DNA of 59,164 bases. It comes from Hungatella sp. UBA4396 (GTDB lineage: Bacteria; Bacillota; Clostridia; Lachnospirales; Lachnospiraceae). The position numbers and the translations under genes are program-made. The stretch spans positions 1 to 59,164 of the forward strand of contig DGRE01000053.1 of NCBI GenBank assembly GCA_002389905.1, given 5' to 3'. Below the pieces are notes generated by a model, which searched no databases, had not been told where the DNA came from, and was given only the letters and a program-made list of their open reading frames with translations. Shown here piece after piece: positions 50,898-59,145 of this stretch. Numbering within the stretch: position 1 is the first letter of the stretch; each line of letters begins with the position of its first letter.

Positions 50898-51917
50898 ATG
50901 ATTCAACAGGCAATTCACGAAGTAATCACAGGACAGGATTTAAGCTTTGACGCAGCCAGAGAAGTGATGAACGAAATCATGAGCGGAGAAACCACTCCTG
51001 CCCAGATGGCGGCCTTTTTGACCGGGCTCCGGATGAAGGGGGAAACCATTGATGAGATCACCGCATGCGCCACGGTTATGAGGGAAAAGGCCCTGAAGCT
51101 GGAACCGGATTTCCCGGTTATCGACATCGTGGGCACCGGAGGCGATGAGGCGGGAACCTTTAATATTTCCACCACCAGCGCATTTGTGGTGGCTGCCGGA
51201 GGCGTTCCGGTGGCAAAGCACGGGAACCGCAGCGTTTCCAGCAAAAGCGGAGCTGCCGATGTGCTGGAGCACCTTGGGGTAAACTTAAACCTCACGTCAG
51301 AACAGTCCGGAAAGATCTTAAAGGAAACCGGCATGTGCTTCCTCTTCGCTCAGGCTTACCACTCTTCCATGAAGTATGCCGGCCCGGTCCGCAAGGAACT
51401 GGGTGTAAGAACCATTTTTAACATCTTAGGCCCTCTTTCCAATCCTGCGGGAGCCACCATGCAGCTTCTGGGTGTTTACGATCAAAAGCTGGTAGACCCC
51501 CTGGCTCAGGTGTTAAGCAACCTTGGGGTGAAACGGGGAATGGTGGTATGCGGAGACGACGGACTTGACGAGGCCACAGTAACTGGCCCTACCCACGTAT
51601 GCGAAATCCGTTTCGGGGAACTGACCCGCTATGTGATTACACCGGAAGACCTTTCCTTAAAGAGAACTTCTCTTTCTGATCTGGTAGGGGGCACACCCGC
51701 TGATAACGCAGAAATCACCAGGGATATCCTTTACGGAAAGCTTCTTGGGCCAAAACGGGATATCGTCATTTTAAACTCCGCTTTAAGCCTGTATCTGGGA
51801 ATTGACGACTGCACCATCGCAGAGTGCATTGAAAAAGCAGCGGACTTAATCGACTCCGGAAAGGCTGCTGCAAAGCTGGAGGAATTTGTGAAAGCAACTC
51901 AGGAGGTGACTGCATGA
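50898..51917 (+). CDS. trpD: Anthranilate phosphoribosyltransferase
   Basis: A 339-residue enzyme that transfers phosphoribosyl from PRPP to anthranilate. Substrate motifs: VGTGGDEAGTFNIST for PRPP, KHGNRSVSSKSGAADVLE for anthranilate and Mg, and RTIFNILGPLSNPA. AAGGAGG lies before the ATG, 14 bases after trpG. It overlaps trpC by 4 bases. Length and motifs are those of a stand-alone TrpD (not fused to TrpG). Confidence 0.98.
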   Translation: MIQQAIHEVITGQDLSFDAAREVMNEIMSGETTPAQMAAFLTGLRMKGETIDEITACATVMREKALKLEPDFPVIDIVGTGGDEAGTFNISTTSAFVVAAGGVPVAKHGNRSVSSKSGAADVLEHLGVNLNLTSEQSGKILKETGMCFLFAQAYHSSMKYAGPVRKELGVRTIFNILGPLSNPAGATMQLLGVYDQKLVDPLAQVLSNLGVKRGMVVCGDDGLDEATVTGPTHVCEIRFGELTRYVITPEDLSLKRTSLSDLVGGTPADNAEITRDILYGKLLGPKRDIVILNSALSLYLGIDDCTIAECIEKAADLIDSGKAAAKLEEFVKATQEVTA

Positions 51918-52708
51918 TTTTAGACACTCTGGCTGCTGCTTCAAAAAACAGGGCACTGGCTGCAAAAATGTTTATTTCCATGGGGGAAATAGAAAAGCTG
52001 GCATTTCAGGTTTATGAGAACACAAAAGACCAGACACCTTCCTTTGAACAGGCACTCTCCTCTCCTGATATCGCCTTTATCTGCGAGGTGAAACGTGCTT
52101 CTCCCTCAAAAGGGCTTATTGCCCCCGACTTTCCTTATGTGGAAATCGCAAAGGAATATGAGGAAGCAGGTGCAAATGCCATTTCAGTCCTTACGGAACC
52201 GGAGTATTTCCTGGGAAGCAATAATTACTTGACAGAAATCAAGCAGGAAGTATCCATTCCCCTTTTGAGAAAGGATTTTACCGTAGACCCTTATCAGATT
52301 TATGAAGCAAAGGTCATGGGCGCTTCCGCAGTCCTGCTGATCTGCGCTCTTCTGGATACAAAGGCTTTAAGAGAGGGGATTGAGCTTTGCCATAAGCTGG
52401 GATTAAGCGCTCTGGTGGAAGCCCATGACGAAGAGGAAATTCATTCCGCTCTGGCCGCAGGAGCCAGGATCATCGGCGTAAACAACCGGAACTTAAAAAC
52501 CTTTGAAGTGGATTTTAACAATTCCATCCGTTTAAGGTCCCTGGTTCCCTCTGATGTGCTCTTTGTGGCGGAAAGCGGAATCAAGACGGAGGATGATATC
52601 AGACGTTTGTCCGAAGCAGGTGTCAATGCAGTCCTGATCGGGGAAAGCCTGATGCGATCTCCGGATAAAAAAGAGATTATAGGCGGTTTTAAGAGGGCCG
52701 CACGATGA
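51914..52708 (+). CDS. trpC: Indole-3-glycerol phosphate synthase
   Basis: A 264-residue TIM-barrel enzyme closing the indole ring. Active-site motifs: FICEVKRASPSKG (catalytic Lys), LLRKDFTVDPYQIYEA, LVEAHDEEE, GVNNRNLKTFEVD and FVAESGI. It is stand-alone, not fused to TrpF. It overlaps trpD and trpF by 4 bases each (ATGA), so the block D-C-F is tightly coupled. Confidence 0.98.
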   Translation: MILDTLAAASKNRALAAKMFISMGEIEKLAFQVYENTKDQTPSFEQALSSPDIAFICEVKRASPSKGLIAPDFPYVEIAKEYEEAGANAISVLTEPEYFLGSNNYLTEIKQEVSIPLLRKDFTVDPYQIYEAKVMGASAVLLICALLDTKALREGIELCHKLGLSALVEAHDEEEIHSALAAGARIIGVNNRNLKTFEVDFNNSIRLRSLVPSDVLFVAESGIKTEDDIRRLSEAGVNAVLIGESLMRSPDKKEIIGGFKRAAR

Positions 52709-53334
52709 GCATGAAGGAAAACCGGATTAAAATATGCGGGCTGACACGCAAGGAAGACATTCTGACCGTTAACACATGGAAGCCGGATTATATTGGCTTT
52801 GTGTTTGCTCCCGGAAAGCGCCGGCTTACGGCTTTAAAGGCGAAGGAATTAAAGGAATTGCTGCTGCCGGAGATTCCGGCAGTGGGAGTTTTTGTAAACA
52901 GTCCTATGGAAGAAGTTCTGGCTTTGGCAGAACAGAAAACCATTGACTGCATACAGCTTCATGGGGATGAGGATTGCGATTATATTCTGGGATTAAAAAA
53001 ACGTCTGACCCCAGGCTTTCCCATCATAAAAGCCGTACGGGTCCGGACAGAGGCGGATATCAGCCAGGCAGAGGAACTTCCCGCAGACTTTCTGCTTTTT
53101 GATACCTATACAAAAGGAGTCTACGGCGGAAGCGGCAAAACCTTTGACTGGTCCATGATTCCGCCCATCAAAAAACCCTGGTTCCTGGCAGGAGGCATCG
53201 ATGCCGCAAACATAAGACTTGCCATGGAAACAGGCGCATTCTGCCTGGATTTAAGCAGTTCCCTGGAAACAGAAGGAAAAAAGGACTCTGAGAAAATCAA
53301 AGAAATCATACAAATAATAAGGAGTAAAGAATAA
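52705..53334 (+). CDS. trpF: Phosphoribosylanthranilate isomerase
   Basis: A 209-residue TIM-barrel isomerase. Motifs: IKICGLTRKED with the catalytic Cys, GFVFAPGKRRL, VGVFVNSP, IQLHGDED, LLFDTYTKGVYGGSGKTFDW with the general-acid Asp, and PWFLAGGIDAANI. The ATG overlaps the trpC stop; a second ATG two codons later is possible. It overlaps trpB by one base. Confidence 0.97.
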   Translation: MSMKENRIKICGLTRKEDILTVNTWKPDYIGFVFAPGKRRLTALKAKELKELLLPEIPAVGVFVNSPMEEVLALAEQKTIDCIQLHGDEDCDYILGLKKRLTPGFPIIKAVRVRTEADISQAEELPADFLLFDTYTKGVYGGSGKTFDWSMIPPIKKPWFLAGGIDAANIRLAMETGAFCLDLSSSLETEGKKDSEKIKEIIQIIRSKE

Positions 53335-54518
53335 TGTCAAAAGGAAGATTTGGACAGCACGGAGGACAATTTGTCCCGGAAACGCTGATGAACGCAGTCA
53401 ACGAACTGGAAGCAGCTTACGAAAAATACAGCCAGGACCCGGAATTTCTGGCTGAGCTTCAGGAGCTTCATGAAAAATACACCGGAAGACCCTCTCTTCT
53501 CTACTACGCAAAGAGAATGACAGAGGATTTGGGCGGCGCAAAAATCTATTTAAAAAGAGAAGATTTAAACCACACCGGTTCCCACAAGATCAACAACGCC
53601 TTAGGCCAGGTTCTTTTAGCCAAGAAAATGGGAAAGACCCGTGTTATCGCTGAAACAGGGGCCGGACAGCACGGCGTTGCTACCGCTACTGCCGCCGCCC
53701 TTATGGGAATGGAGTGCGAGGTCTACATGGGAAAAGAGGATACAGACCGTCAGGCCTTAAACGTATTCCGTATGGAGCTTTTAGGCACAAAGGTTCACGC
53801 TGTTACCAGCGGAACCCAGACCTTAAAGGATGCTGTTAACGAAACCATGAGAGAATGGACCAACCGGGTGGAGGACACTCATTACGTCTTAGGCTCTGTT
53901 ATGGGCCCTCACCCCTTCCCCACCATAGTCAGGGATTTCCAGAGCATCATCGGCAAAGAGATGCGCTCTCAGCTTATGGAAGCAGAAGGAAAGCTTCCTG
54001 ATATGGTTATTGCCTGTGTGGGAGGCGGCAGCAATGCCATAGGAATCTTCCACGAATTTATCAATGAACCTTCTGTAAAGCTGGTAGGCTGTGAAGCGGC
54101 AGGCCACGGCATTGAAACTGGAAAACACGCTGCCACCCTTACCACCGGCTCCCTGGGAATTTTCCACGGCATGAAATCTTATTTCTGCCAGGATGAATAC
54201 GGCCAGATCGCCCCTGTTTTCTCCATTTCCGCAGGACTTGATTATCCGGGTATCGGGCCGGAGCACTCAGCCCTCTATGACTCCAAAAGAGCCAGCTATG
54301 TGCCCATTACAGATCAGGAATCTGTTGAAGCATTTGAATACTTATCCCGTTTAGAAGGGGTTATTCCGGCTATTGAAAGTGCCCATGCGGTGGCTTACGC
54401 CAGAAAAGTGGCTCCTTCCATGAGTAAGGATGAAATCATTGTTATTAATTTATCAGGGCGCGGCGACAAGGATGTGGCAGCTATTGCCCGTTACAAGGGG
54501 GTTGATATCTATGAGTAG
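53334..54518 (+). CDS. trpB: Tryptophan synthase beta subunit
   Basis: A 394-residue PLP enzyme that joins indole and serine. The PLP lysine lies in NHTGSHKINNALGQ, and further cofactor and substrate contacts are ETGAGQHGVATATAAA, CVGGGSNAIGIFHEF and the terminal NLSGRGDKD. It is the TrpB1 form that pairs with TrpA. The last codons overlap trpA by 8 bases (TATGAGTAG). Confidence 0.98.
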   Translation: MSKGRFGQHGGQFVPETLMNAVNELEAAYEKYSQDPEFLAELQELHEKYTGRPSLLYYAKRMTEDLGGAKIYLKREDLNHTGSHKINNALGQVLLAKKMGKTRVIAETGAGQHGVATATAAALMGMECEVYMGKEDTDRQALNVFRMELLGTKVHAVTSGTQTLKDAVNETMREWTNRVEDTHYVLGSVMGPHPFPTIVRDFQSIIGKEMRSQLMEAEGKLPDMVIACVGGGSNAIGIFHEFINEPSVKLVGCEAAGHGIETGKHAATLTTGSLGIFHGMKSYFCQDEYGQIAPVFSISAGLDYPGIGPEHSALYDSKRASYVPITDQESVEAFEYLSRLEGVIPAIESAHAVAYARKVAPSMSKDEIIVINLSGRGDKDVAAIARYKGVDIYE

Positions 54519-55281
54519 AGTAAGAGACGTATTTTCAAAGGGAAAGGCATTTATCCCATTTATTACAGCAGGTGACCCGGATCTGGCTACCACGGAAAAG
54601 CTGGTTCCCGCCATGGCAAAGGCAGGCGCTGATTTAATTGAACTTGGAATCCCTTTTTCAGACCCCATTGCAGAGGGAATTGTTATCCAGGAAGCCGATA
54701 TGCGGGCTTTGGAGGCAGGAACTACCACAGATAAGCTTTTTGACTCTGTAAAAAGAATCAGAAAGGAAACTGACGTGCCTCTGGCATTTATGACCTACAT
54801 CAATCCTATTTTCGTATATGGCAGTGAAAAGTTCATTAAAAATGCGGCAGAAAGCGGTATTGACGCTTTGATCGTGCCGGATATGCCCTTTGAGGAGAGG
54901 GAGGAGCTTCTTCCCCTCTGCCAAAGATTTGGAGTTGAACTGATTTCCCTCATTGCCCCCACCTCCAAGGACCGGATCCAGACCATTGCCTCTGAATCAG
55001 AAGGCTTTATCTACTGCGTTTCCTCCATGGGCGTAACCGGAGTGAGAAAGGAAATTAACACCAACATCGAAGAAATGGTTTCCCTTGTAAAAGAAGTCAA
55101 GGACATTCCATGTGCCATAGGCTTTGGAATTTCCACACCGGAGCAGGCAAAGGAAATAAGCAGACACGCGGACGGAGTCATCGTAGGCAGCGCCATTGTA
55201 AAGATTGCCGCCAAATACGGAAAGGACTGTGTGGAACCGATCTGCCAGTATGTAAAAGAAATGAAAGCTGCCATATCTTAA
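54511..55281 (+). CDS. trpA: Tryptophan synthase alpha subunit
   Basis: A 256-residue TIM-barrel subunit that releases indole from indole-3-glycerol phosphate. Motifs: FIPFITAGDPDL, LIELGIPFSDPIAEG with the catalytic Glu, LIVPDMPFEE with the catalytic Asp, and the phosphate-binding GFGIST and DGVIVGSAIVK. The start at 54511 overlaps the trpB stop; the open frame upstream to 54430 lies within trpB and is not family-like. It is the last gene of the operon. No terminator was seen between it and the thi promoter 8 bases downstream. Confidence 0.97.
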   Translation: MSRVRDVFSKGKAFIPFITAGDPDLATTEKLVPAMAKAGADLIELGIPFSDPIAEGIVIQEADMRALEAGTTTDKLFDSVKRIRKETDVPLAFMTYINPIFVYGSEKFIKNAAESGIDALIVPDMPFEEREELLPLCQRFGVELISLIAPTSKDRIQTIASESEGFIYCVSSMGVTGVRKEINTNIEEMVSLVKEVKDIPCAIGFGISTPEQAKEISRHADGVIVGSAIVKIAAKYGKDCVEPICQYVKEMKAAIS

Positions 55282-55288
55282 ATTTTTC

Positions 55289-55317
55289 TTGACACCATAT
55301 ACACAAAATGCTACACT
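55289..55317 (+). promoter_or_regulatory. Promoter of the thi operon
   Basis: TTGACA (55289-55294), 17-base spacer, TACACT (55312-55317). Transcription should start near 55324, just before the TPP aptamer. Confidence 0.85.
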
Positions 55318-55323
55318 GATAGC

Positions 55324-55421
55324 CGTAAGAGGGAGCTCGTAAGCGGGCTGAGAGGAAGTAATCAAACTTCGACCTTTAAACCTGATTTGGATAATGCCAA
55401 CGTAGGGATTCACACGAGCTT
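55324..55421 (+). ncRNA. TPP riboswitch (THI element)
   Basis: A thiamine pyrophosphate aptamer. The conserved pyrimidine-sensing segment GGGCTGAGAGG (55345-55355) and the pyrophosphate-sensing segment ACCTGATTTGGATAATGCCA with CGTAGGGA after it are both present. The closing stem P1 is AGCTCGT (55334-55340) with ACGAGCT (55414-55420). A terminator follows at 55435-55467, so TPP binding most likely ends transcription before thiC. Confidence 0.97.
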
Positions 55422-55434
55422 ATTGATACTATCT

Positions 55435-55467
55435 GAGCCTATACCTGTTGGTATGGGCTCTTTTTTT
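55435..55467 (+). terminator. Expression-platform terminator of the TPP riboswitch
   Basis: GAGCCTATACC pairs with GGTATGGGCTC around a 4-base loop and is followed by TTTTTTT. It lies 14 bases after the aptamer and 52 before thiC. Confidence 0.92.
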
Positions 55468-55518
55468 ATTTTCAAAAATCCTCGTAATCCCCACCTCAAA
55501 ACAAAAGGAGGATCACAG

Positions 55519-56826
55519 ATGAATTACACCACGCAAATGGATGCCGCAAGGAAAGGCATTCTGACAAAAGAACTGATTGCAGTGGCCGAACACGAACACT
55601 GGGAACCGGAACAGCTCCGGGAACTGGTGGCAGAGGGAAAGGCTGCCATTCCAGCCAACAAAAATCACACCTGTTTAAAGCCCAGCGGAATCGGCTCTAT
55701 GCTTAGGACCAAGATCAATGTCAATCTTGGCACCTCCAGGGACTTAAATGATTTGGAAATGGAGCTTAACAAGGTAAAGGATGCGGTTTCCATGGGGGCT
55801 GAGTCCATTATGGATTTAAGTTCTTTCGGAGATACCCAGAAGTTTCGCAGAAAGCTGACCGGGGAATGCCCGGCTATCATCGGCACAGTTCCCATTTATG
55901 ATGCAGTGGTCTATTATCACAAGCCCCTCCGGGAAATCACCGCAGAGGAATGGATTCGTATTGTGGAAATGCACGCAGAGGATGGAGTTGATTTCATGAC
56001 CATTCATGTGGGAATCAACAAACAGACGGCCAGAAGATTTAAGGAAAATAAGCGGCTGACCAATATCGTTTCAAGGGGAGGGTCCATTATCTTTGCCTGG
56101 ATGGAAATGACCGGGGAAGAAAATCCATTTTATGAGCATTATGACCGGATCCTGGATATCTGCCGGGAGTATGATGTGACCTTAAGCCTTGGAGATGCCT
56201 GCCGCCCAGGGTGCATTGAGGACGCCTCCGATATTTCCCAGATAGAGGAGCTGGTGACACTTGGAGAACTGACCAGAAGGGCCTGGGAAAAGGATGTGCA
56301 GGTCATTATAGAAGGACCGGGCCATATGCCATTGGACCAGATTGCCGCTAATATGAAAATACAGCAGACCATCTGCAAGGGAGCACCTTTTTATGTCCTT
56401 GGTCCTCTTGTAACAGATATTGCACCGGGCTATGACCACATCACCGCAGCCATTGGGGGAGCCGTTGCCGCCGCCGCAGGAGCCGCTTTCCTCTGCTATG
56501 TAACACCGGCAGAGCACTTAAAGCTGCCCGATGGTGAGGATGTGAAGGAGGGAATTATCGCCGCACGCATTGCTGCTCACGCCGCTGATATTGCAAAGGG
56601 AATTAAGGGCGCTAAAGAATGGGATTATCAGATGAGCCATGCCAGAAAACGGCTGGACTGGGAGGCCATGTTCGGTCTGGCCATTGACCCGGAAAAGGCA
56701 AGACGTTACCGGGCTATGTCAAAACCGGAAAAAGAAGACACCTGCTCCATGTGCGGCAATTTCTGTGCTATGAAAAATATGAACCGGATTATGGAAGGGG
56801 AAATTGTGGATATTTTTGATGAGTGA
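55519..56826 (+). CDS. thiC: Phosphomethylpyrimidine synthase
   Basis: A 435-residue radical SAM enzyme that converts aminoimidazole ribotide to HMP phosphate, the pyrimidine of thiamine. Motifs: KVKDAVSMGAESIMDLSSFG, IGTVPIYDA, FMTIHVGINK, GDACRPGC, EGPGHMPLDQI and GPLVTDIAPGYDHI. The C-terminal cluster site is CSMCGNFC, i.e. CX2CX3C, one residue tighter than the CX2CX4C I know from E. coli ThiC. It is the short ThiC form common in clostridia. The start at 55519 has GGAGG upstream; the open frame before it runs through the riboswitch. Confidence 0.97.
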   Translation: MNYTTQMDAARKGILTKELIAVAEHEHWEPEQLRELVAEGKAAIPANKNHTCLKPSGIGSMLRTKINVNLGTSRDLNDLEMELNKVKDAVSMGAESIMDLSSFGDTQKFRRKLTGECPAIIGTVPIYDAVVYYHKPLREITAEEWIRIVEMHAEDGVDFMTIHVGINKQTARRFKENKRLTNIVSRGGSIIFAWMEMTGEENPFYEHYDRILDICREYDVTLSLGDACRPGCIEDASDISQIEELVTLGELTRRAWEKDVQVIIEGPGHMPLDQIAANMKIQQTICKGAPFYVLGPLVTDIAPGYDHITAAIGGAVAAAAGAAFLCYVTPAEHLKLPDGEDVKEGIIAARIAAHAADIAKGIKGAKEWDYQMSHARKRLDWEAMFGLAIDPEKARRYRAMSKPEKEDTCSMCGNFCAMKNMNRIMEGEIVDIFDE

Positions 56827-56904
56827 TCATTGATTGCAGATATATTTCCCTAAAATCTCATTGAAACCGAATTTCACAAAATTACATATATAGGAGTAAC
56901 TTTC

Positions 56905-57459
56905 ATGAATAATCAAATACCAACAACAATTTCTAACAAGACTCCGGTCAAATCCGGAATGCGGATTAAAAAACTGGCAATCAGCGGAATGCTGGCAGCC
57001 CTCACTGTAGCTCTCTCCGGTTTTTCCATTCCGGTGGGAGCCTCCAGGTGCTTTCCCATACAGCATCTGGTCAATGTTCTGGCAGGTGTGTTCTTAGGGC
57101 CTGTCTATGGCGTTTCCATGGCTTTCTGTACTTCTCTCATCAGAAATCTCATGGGAACAGGAAGCCTGCTGGCATTTCCGGGAAGCATGGCAGGAGCATT
57201 TTTATGCGCCCTTCTGTTTCATAAAACCGGAAAGCTTTGGCTGACCTGCCTTGGAGAAATAATCGGAACCGGAATTATAGGAGGAGTCCTCTGTTACCCC
57301 ATAGCTGTTTTTCTTATGGGAAAAGAGGTAGCTGTCTTTTTCTTTGTTGCCCCATTTCTTATGAGTACCTTAGCCGGAACTGTAATGGCTGCATTTTTAC
57401 TGGTCTTACTGCGCCGTTTGGGCCTGTTTTCCTATTTCGTCAGGCTTATAGAAGACTAG
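56905..57459 (+). CDS. thiW: ThiW, S component of a thiazole ECF transporter
   Basis: A 184-residue membrane protein with about five or six hydrophobic helices. The sequence IKKLAISGMLAALTVALSGF, VGASRCFPIQHLVNVLAGVF and RNLMGTGSLLAFPGSM is typical of ThiW, which pairs with the shared EcfA/A'/T module to import the thiazole moiety of thiamine. AGGAG precedes the ATG. It lies between thiC and the thiM/thiD chimera, under the TPP riboswitch. No EcfAAT genes are in the window. Confidence 0.93.
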   Translation: MNNQIPTTISNKTPVKSGMRIKKLAISGMLAALTVALSGFSIPVGASRCFPIQHLVNVLAGVFLGPVYGVSMAFCTSLIRNLMGTGSLLAFPGSMAGAFLCALLFHKTGKLWLTCLGEIIGTGIIGGVLCYPIAVFLMGKEVAVFFFVAPFLMSTLAGTVMAAFLLVLLRRLGLFSYFVRLIED

Positions 57460-57469
57460 GGGACTGAAT

Positions 57470-58483
57470 ATGAATTTGAAACTCAATTGTTCTCTGGCCG
57501 GACTGGTCAGAGAACAACGGCCTGTTATTCACTGCATCACCAATTACGTTACCGCAGCCGATGTGGCAAATGCCATTCTGGCATGCGGCGGATCTCCCAT
57601 TATGGCAGACCACCCGGAGGAAGCTGCAGAAGTGACGGCAATATCAGACTGCCTGCTTTTAAACACGGGTACACCTAAGGAAACCTCAAAGGCCGCCATG
57701 GAAAAGGCAGGAAGGGAAGCAAACCGGTTAAACCACCCTGTTATTCTGGACCCTGTGGGGATAGGAGTATCCCGTTACAGAACAGAAGCAATCCTATCCC
57801 TTTTAAAAGAGGTAAAGATGACCGTTATCAGGGGAAATGCATCGGAGCTTCGGATTATGTTAAATGCCATAAACAGACTTGATGATACCGAAAATAATCC
57901 GGCCCCTTACACCCGGGGCATGGCAGGAACTTCCCGCTCCATAGAAACCATTGGAGAAAAGCTGGAAGCATATGCCCGCTGCCCTATTGTGGTAGACCCG
58001 GTCATGGTATCCACCAGCGGTCATTCTCTTTTAAATTCAGAGGATGTAAAGGCTTTAACAAATACACTGTTCCCCCTTGCCGCTTTAGTTACCCCCAATA
58101 TACCGGAAGCAGAGTCCCTTTTATCCACAAGAGGCCGCCGAATACACACAAGAAAAAACATGGAAGAAGCTGCTATAGAGCTTTCTCACCTATACAAAAC
58201 CTCTTTCCTCGTAAAAGGCGGCCATCATGATGAAGGGGCTGACGATGTGCTGTGTTCGGGTGGATCGATCACCTGGTTTCCGGGACAACGCATAGACAAT
58301 CCAAACACCCACGGAACCGGATGTACCCTTTCTTCTGCTATTGCCTGCGGGCTGGCAAAAGGGCTGGGGCTGGAAGAAAGCATCCATGCGGCAAAGGACT
58401 ATCTTAAGGGCGCGCTAAAAGCAGGCTTGAACCTTGGAAAAGGAAGCGGTCCTTTGTGGCACAGTTGGAGCAATACCAGGTAA
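57470..58483 (+). CDS. Chimeric ThiM (N-terminal) / ThiD (C-terminal) kinase-like protein
   Basis: A 337-residue protein in two unequal parts. Residues 1-131 match the N-terminal half of hydroxyethylthiazole kinase ThiM (VIHCITNYVTAADVANAILA, NTGTPKE, ILDPVGIGVSRYR, VIRGNASEL). From about residue 147 it matches the C-terminal two thirds of HMP/HMP-P kinase ThiD (MAGTSRSIETIGEKL, VVDPVMVSTSGHSLL, VTPNIPEAESLL, FLVKGGHH, NTHGTGCTLSSAIACGL). ThiM's own ATP-site half and ThiD's N-terminal substrate region are both missing. Because both enzymes share the ribokinase fold, the equivalent DPV strand occurs twice. It looks like an in-frame deletion between adjacent thiM and thiD genes. AGGGGA precedes the ATG. 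Whether either activity survives is unknown. Confidence 0.88.
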   Translation: MNLKLNCSLAGLVREQRPVIHCITNYVTAADVANAILACGGSPIMADHPEEAAEVTAISDCLLLNTGTPKETSKAAMEKAGREANRLNHPVILDPVGIGVSRYRTEAILSLLKEVKMTVIRGNASELRIMLNAINRLDDTENNPAPYTRGMAGTSRSIETIGEKLEAYARCPIVVDPVMVSTSGHSLLNSEDVKALTNTLFPLAALVTPNIPEAESLLSTRGRRIHTRKNMEEAAIELSHLYKTSFLVKGGHHDEGADDVLCSGGSITWFPGQRIDNPNTHGTGCTLSSAIACGLAKGLGLEESIHAAKDYLKGALKAGLNLGKGSGPLWHSWSNTR

Positions 58484-58494
58484 TATATGAAAAA

Positions 58495-58537
58495 ACCAGT
58501 GAAAAGAAATAACCTCTTCACTGGTCTTTTGCTTTTT
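58495..58537. terminator. Terminator between the thi operon and the convergent PTS genes
   Basis: A 9-bp stem (ACCAGTGAA / TTCACTGGT, 58495-58525) is followed by CTTTTGCTTTTTT on the plus strand and by TTTTT on the minus strand, so it can end transcription from both sides. Confidence 0.88.
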
Positions 58538-58540
58538 TCT

Positions 58541-58849
58541 TTACCGTTTATACATCTCCACCATCTCACGTGCCAGTGCCAATGTGATCTCCGCTCCCAT
58601 CATAATATCTTCACTGTGCACCAGAATCAGGCTAATTCTCTGGATTTCTCCGTTGGCTTCCTTTGTGATCAAATCGGTGTGGATTTGATGGGCCTTCTTC
58701 AGGCTTTCTGACGCCTCATTTAAGCAATGTTCTGCTTCCTCAAACCTTCCGTTCCGGGCAGAAGCCAGTGCACACATGCATTGGCTTCTGGCTTCTCCCG
58801 CATTGCTGATCACCTGCAGGCAGATCACTTCAAGCTCCTCCATCCTCAA
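58541..58849 (-). CDS. PTS lactose/cellobiose-family IIA component
   Basis: A protein of about 100 residues with the all-helical lactose-type IIA fold (VISNAGEARSQCMCALASAR, AEHCLNEASESLKKAH, LILVHSEDIMMGAEITLALA). The phosphorylated histidine is likely the one in VHSEDIMM. It accepts phosphate from HPr and passes it to IIB. The start is either TTG 58849, overlapping the IIB stop by 4 bases, or ATG 58843 two codons on; the latter sits right after GAGG. It is the second gene of a IIB-IIA pair. Confidence 0.9.
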   Translation of the reverse strand: MRMEELEVICLQVISNAGEARSQCMCALASARNGRFEEAEHCLNEASESLKKAHQIHTDLITKEANGEIQRISLILVHSEDIMMGAEITLALAREMVEMYKR

Positions 58850-59145
58850 TCACCCAGTTCCTTTCTCACCTGATCTAATACCTTTTCCCCGTTCATTGTT
58901 CCATAGGCCACAGGCTCTATGGAAACAACAGGACAGGTCACCTGGCGGCTGACAGTACCCATCTGAAATCTGACCTGGGGTCCCATAAGAATCAAATCTG
59001 CATCCCCTCCTACCTCCTCGGCAGAGGAAACAGGAGCCGCCGATATAAGGCATTCATAAGATGCCGCCTCCGCAGCCGCCTGCATCTTTTTTACCAGAAT
59101 TCCGGTGGATAATCCTCCGTTACATAACAACACGATCTTTTTCAT
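58846..59145 (-). CDS. PTS lactose/cellobiose-family IIB component
   Basis: A 99-residue cytosolic IIB protein. The N-terminal phosphoacceptor loop is VLLCNGGLSTGILVKKM with Cys8, and GGDADLILMGPQVRFQM is the typical second conserved region. It takes phosphate from IIA and donates it to sugar carried by a IIC permease, which is not in the window and probably lies just beyond the right edge. The 19 bases upstream of the start include an AGG-type site (AAAGGCGG). Confidence 0.92.
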   Translation of the reverse strand: MKKIVLLCNGGLSTGILVKKMQAAAEAASYECLISAAPVSSAEEVGGDADLILMGPQVRFQMGTVSRQVTCPVVSIEPVAYGTMNGEKVLDQVRKELGD

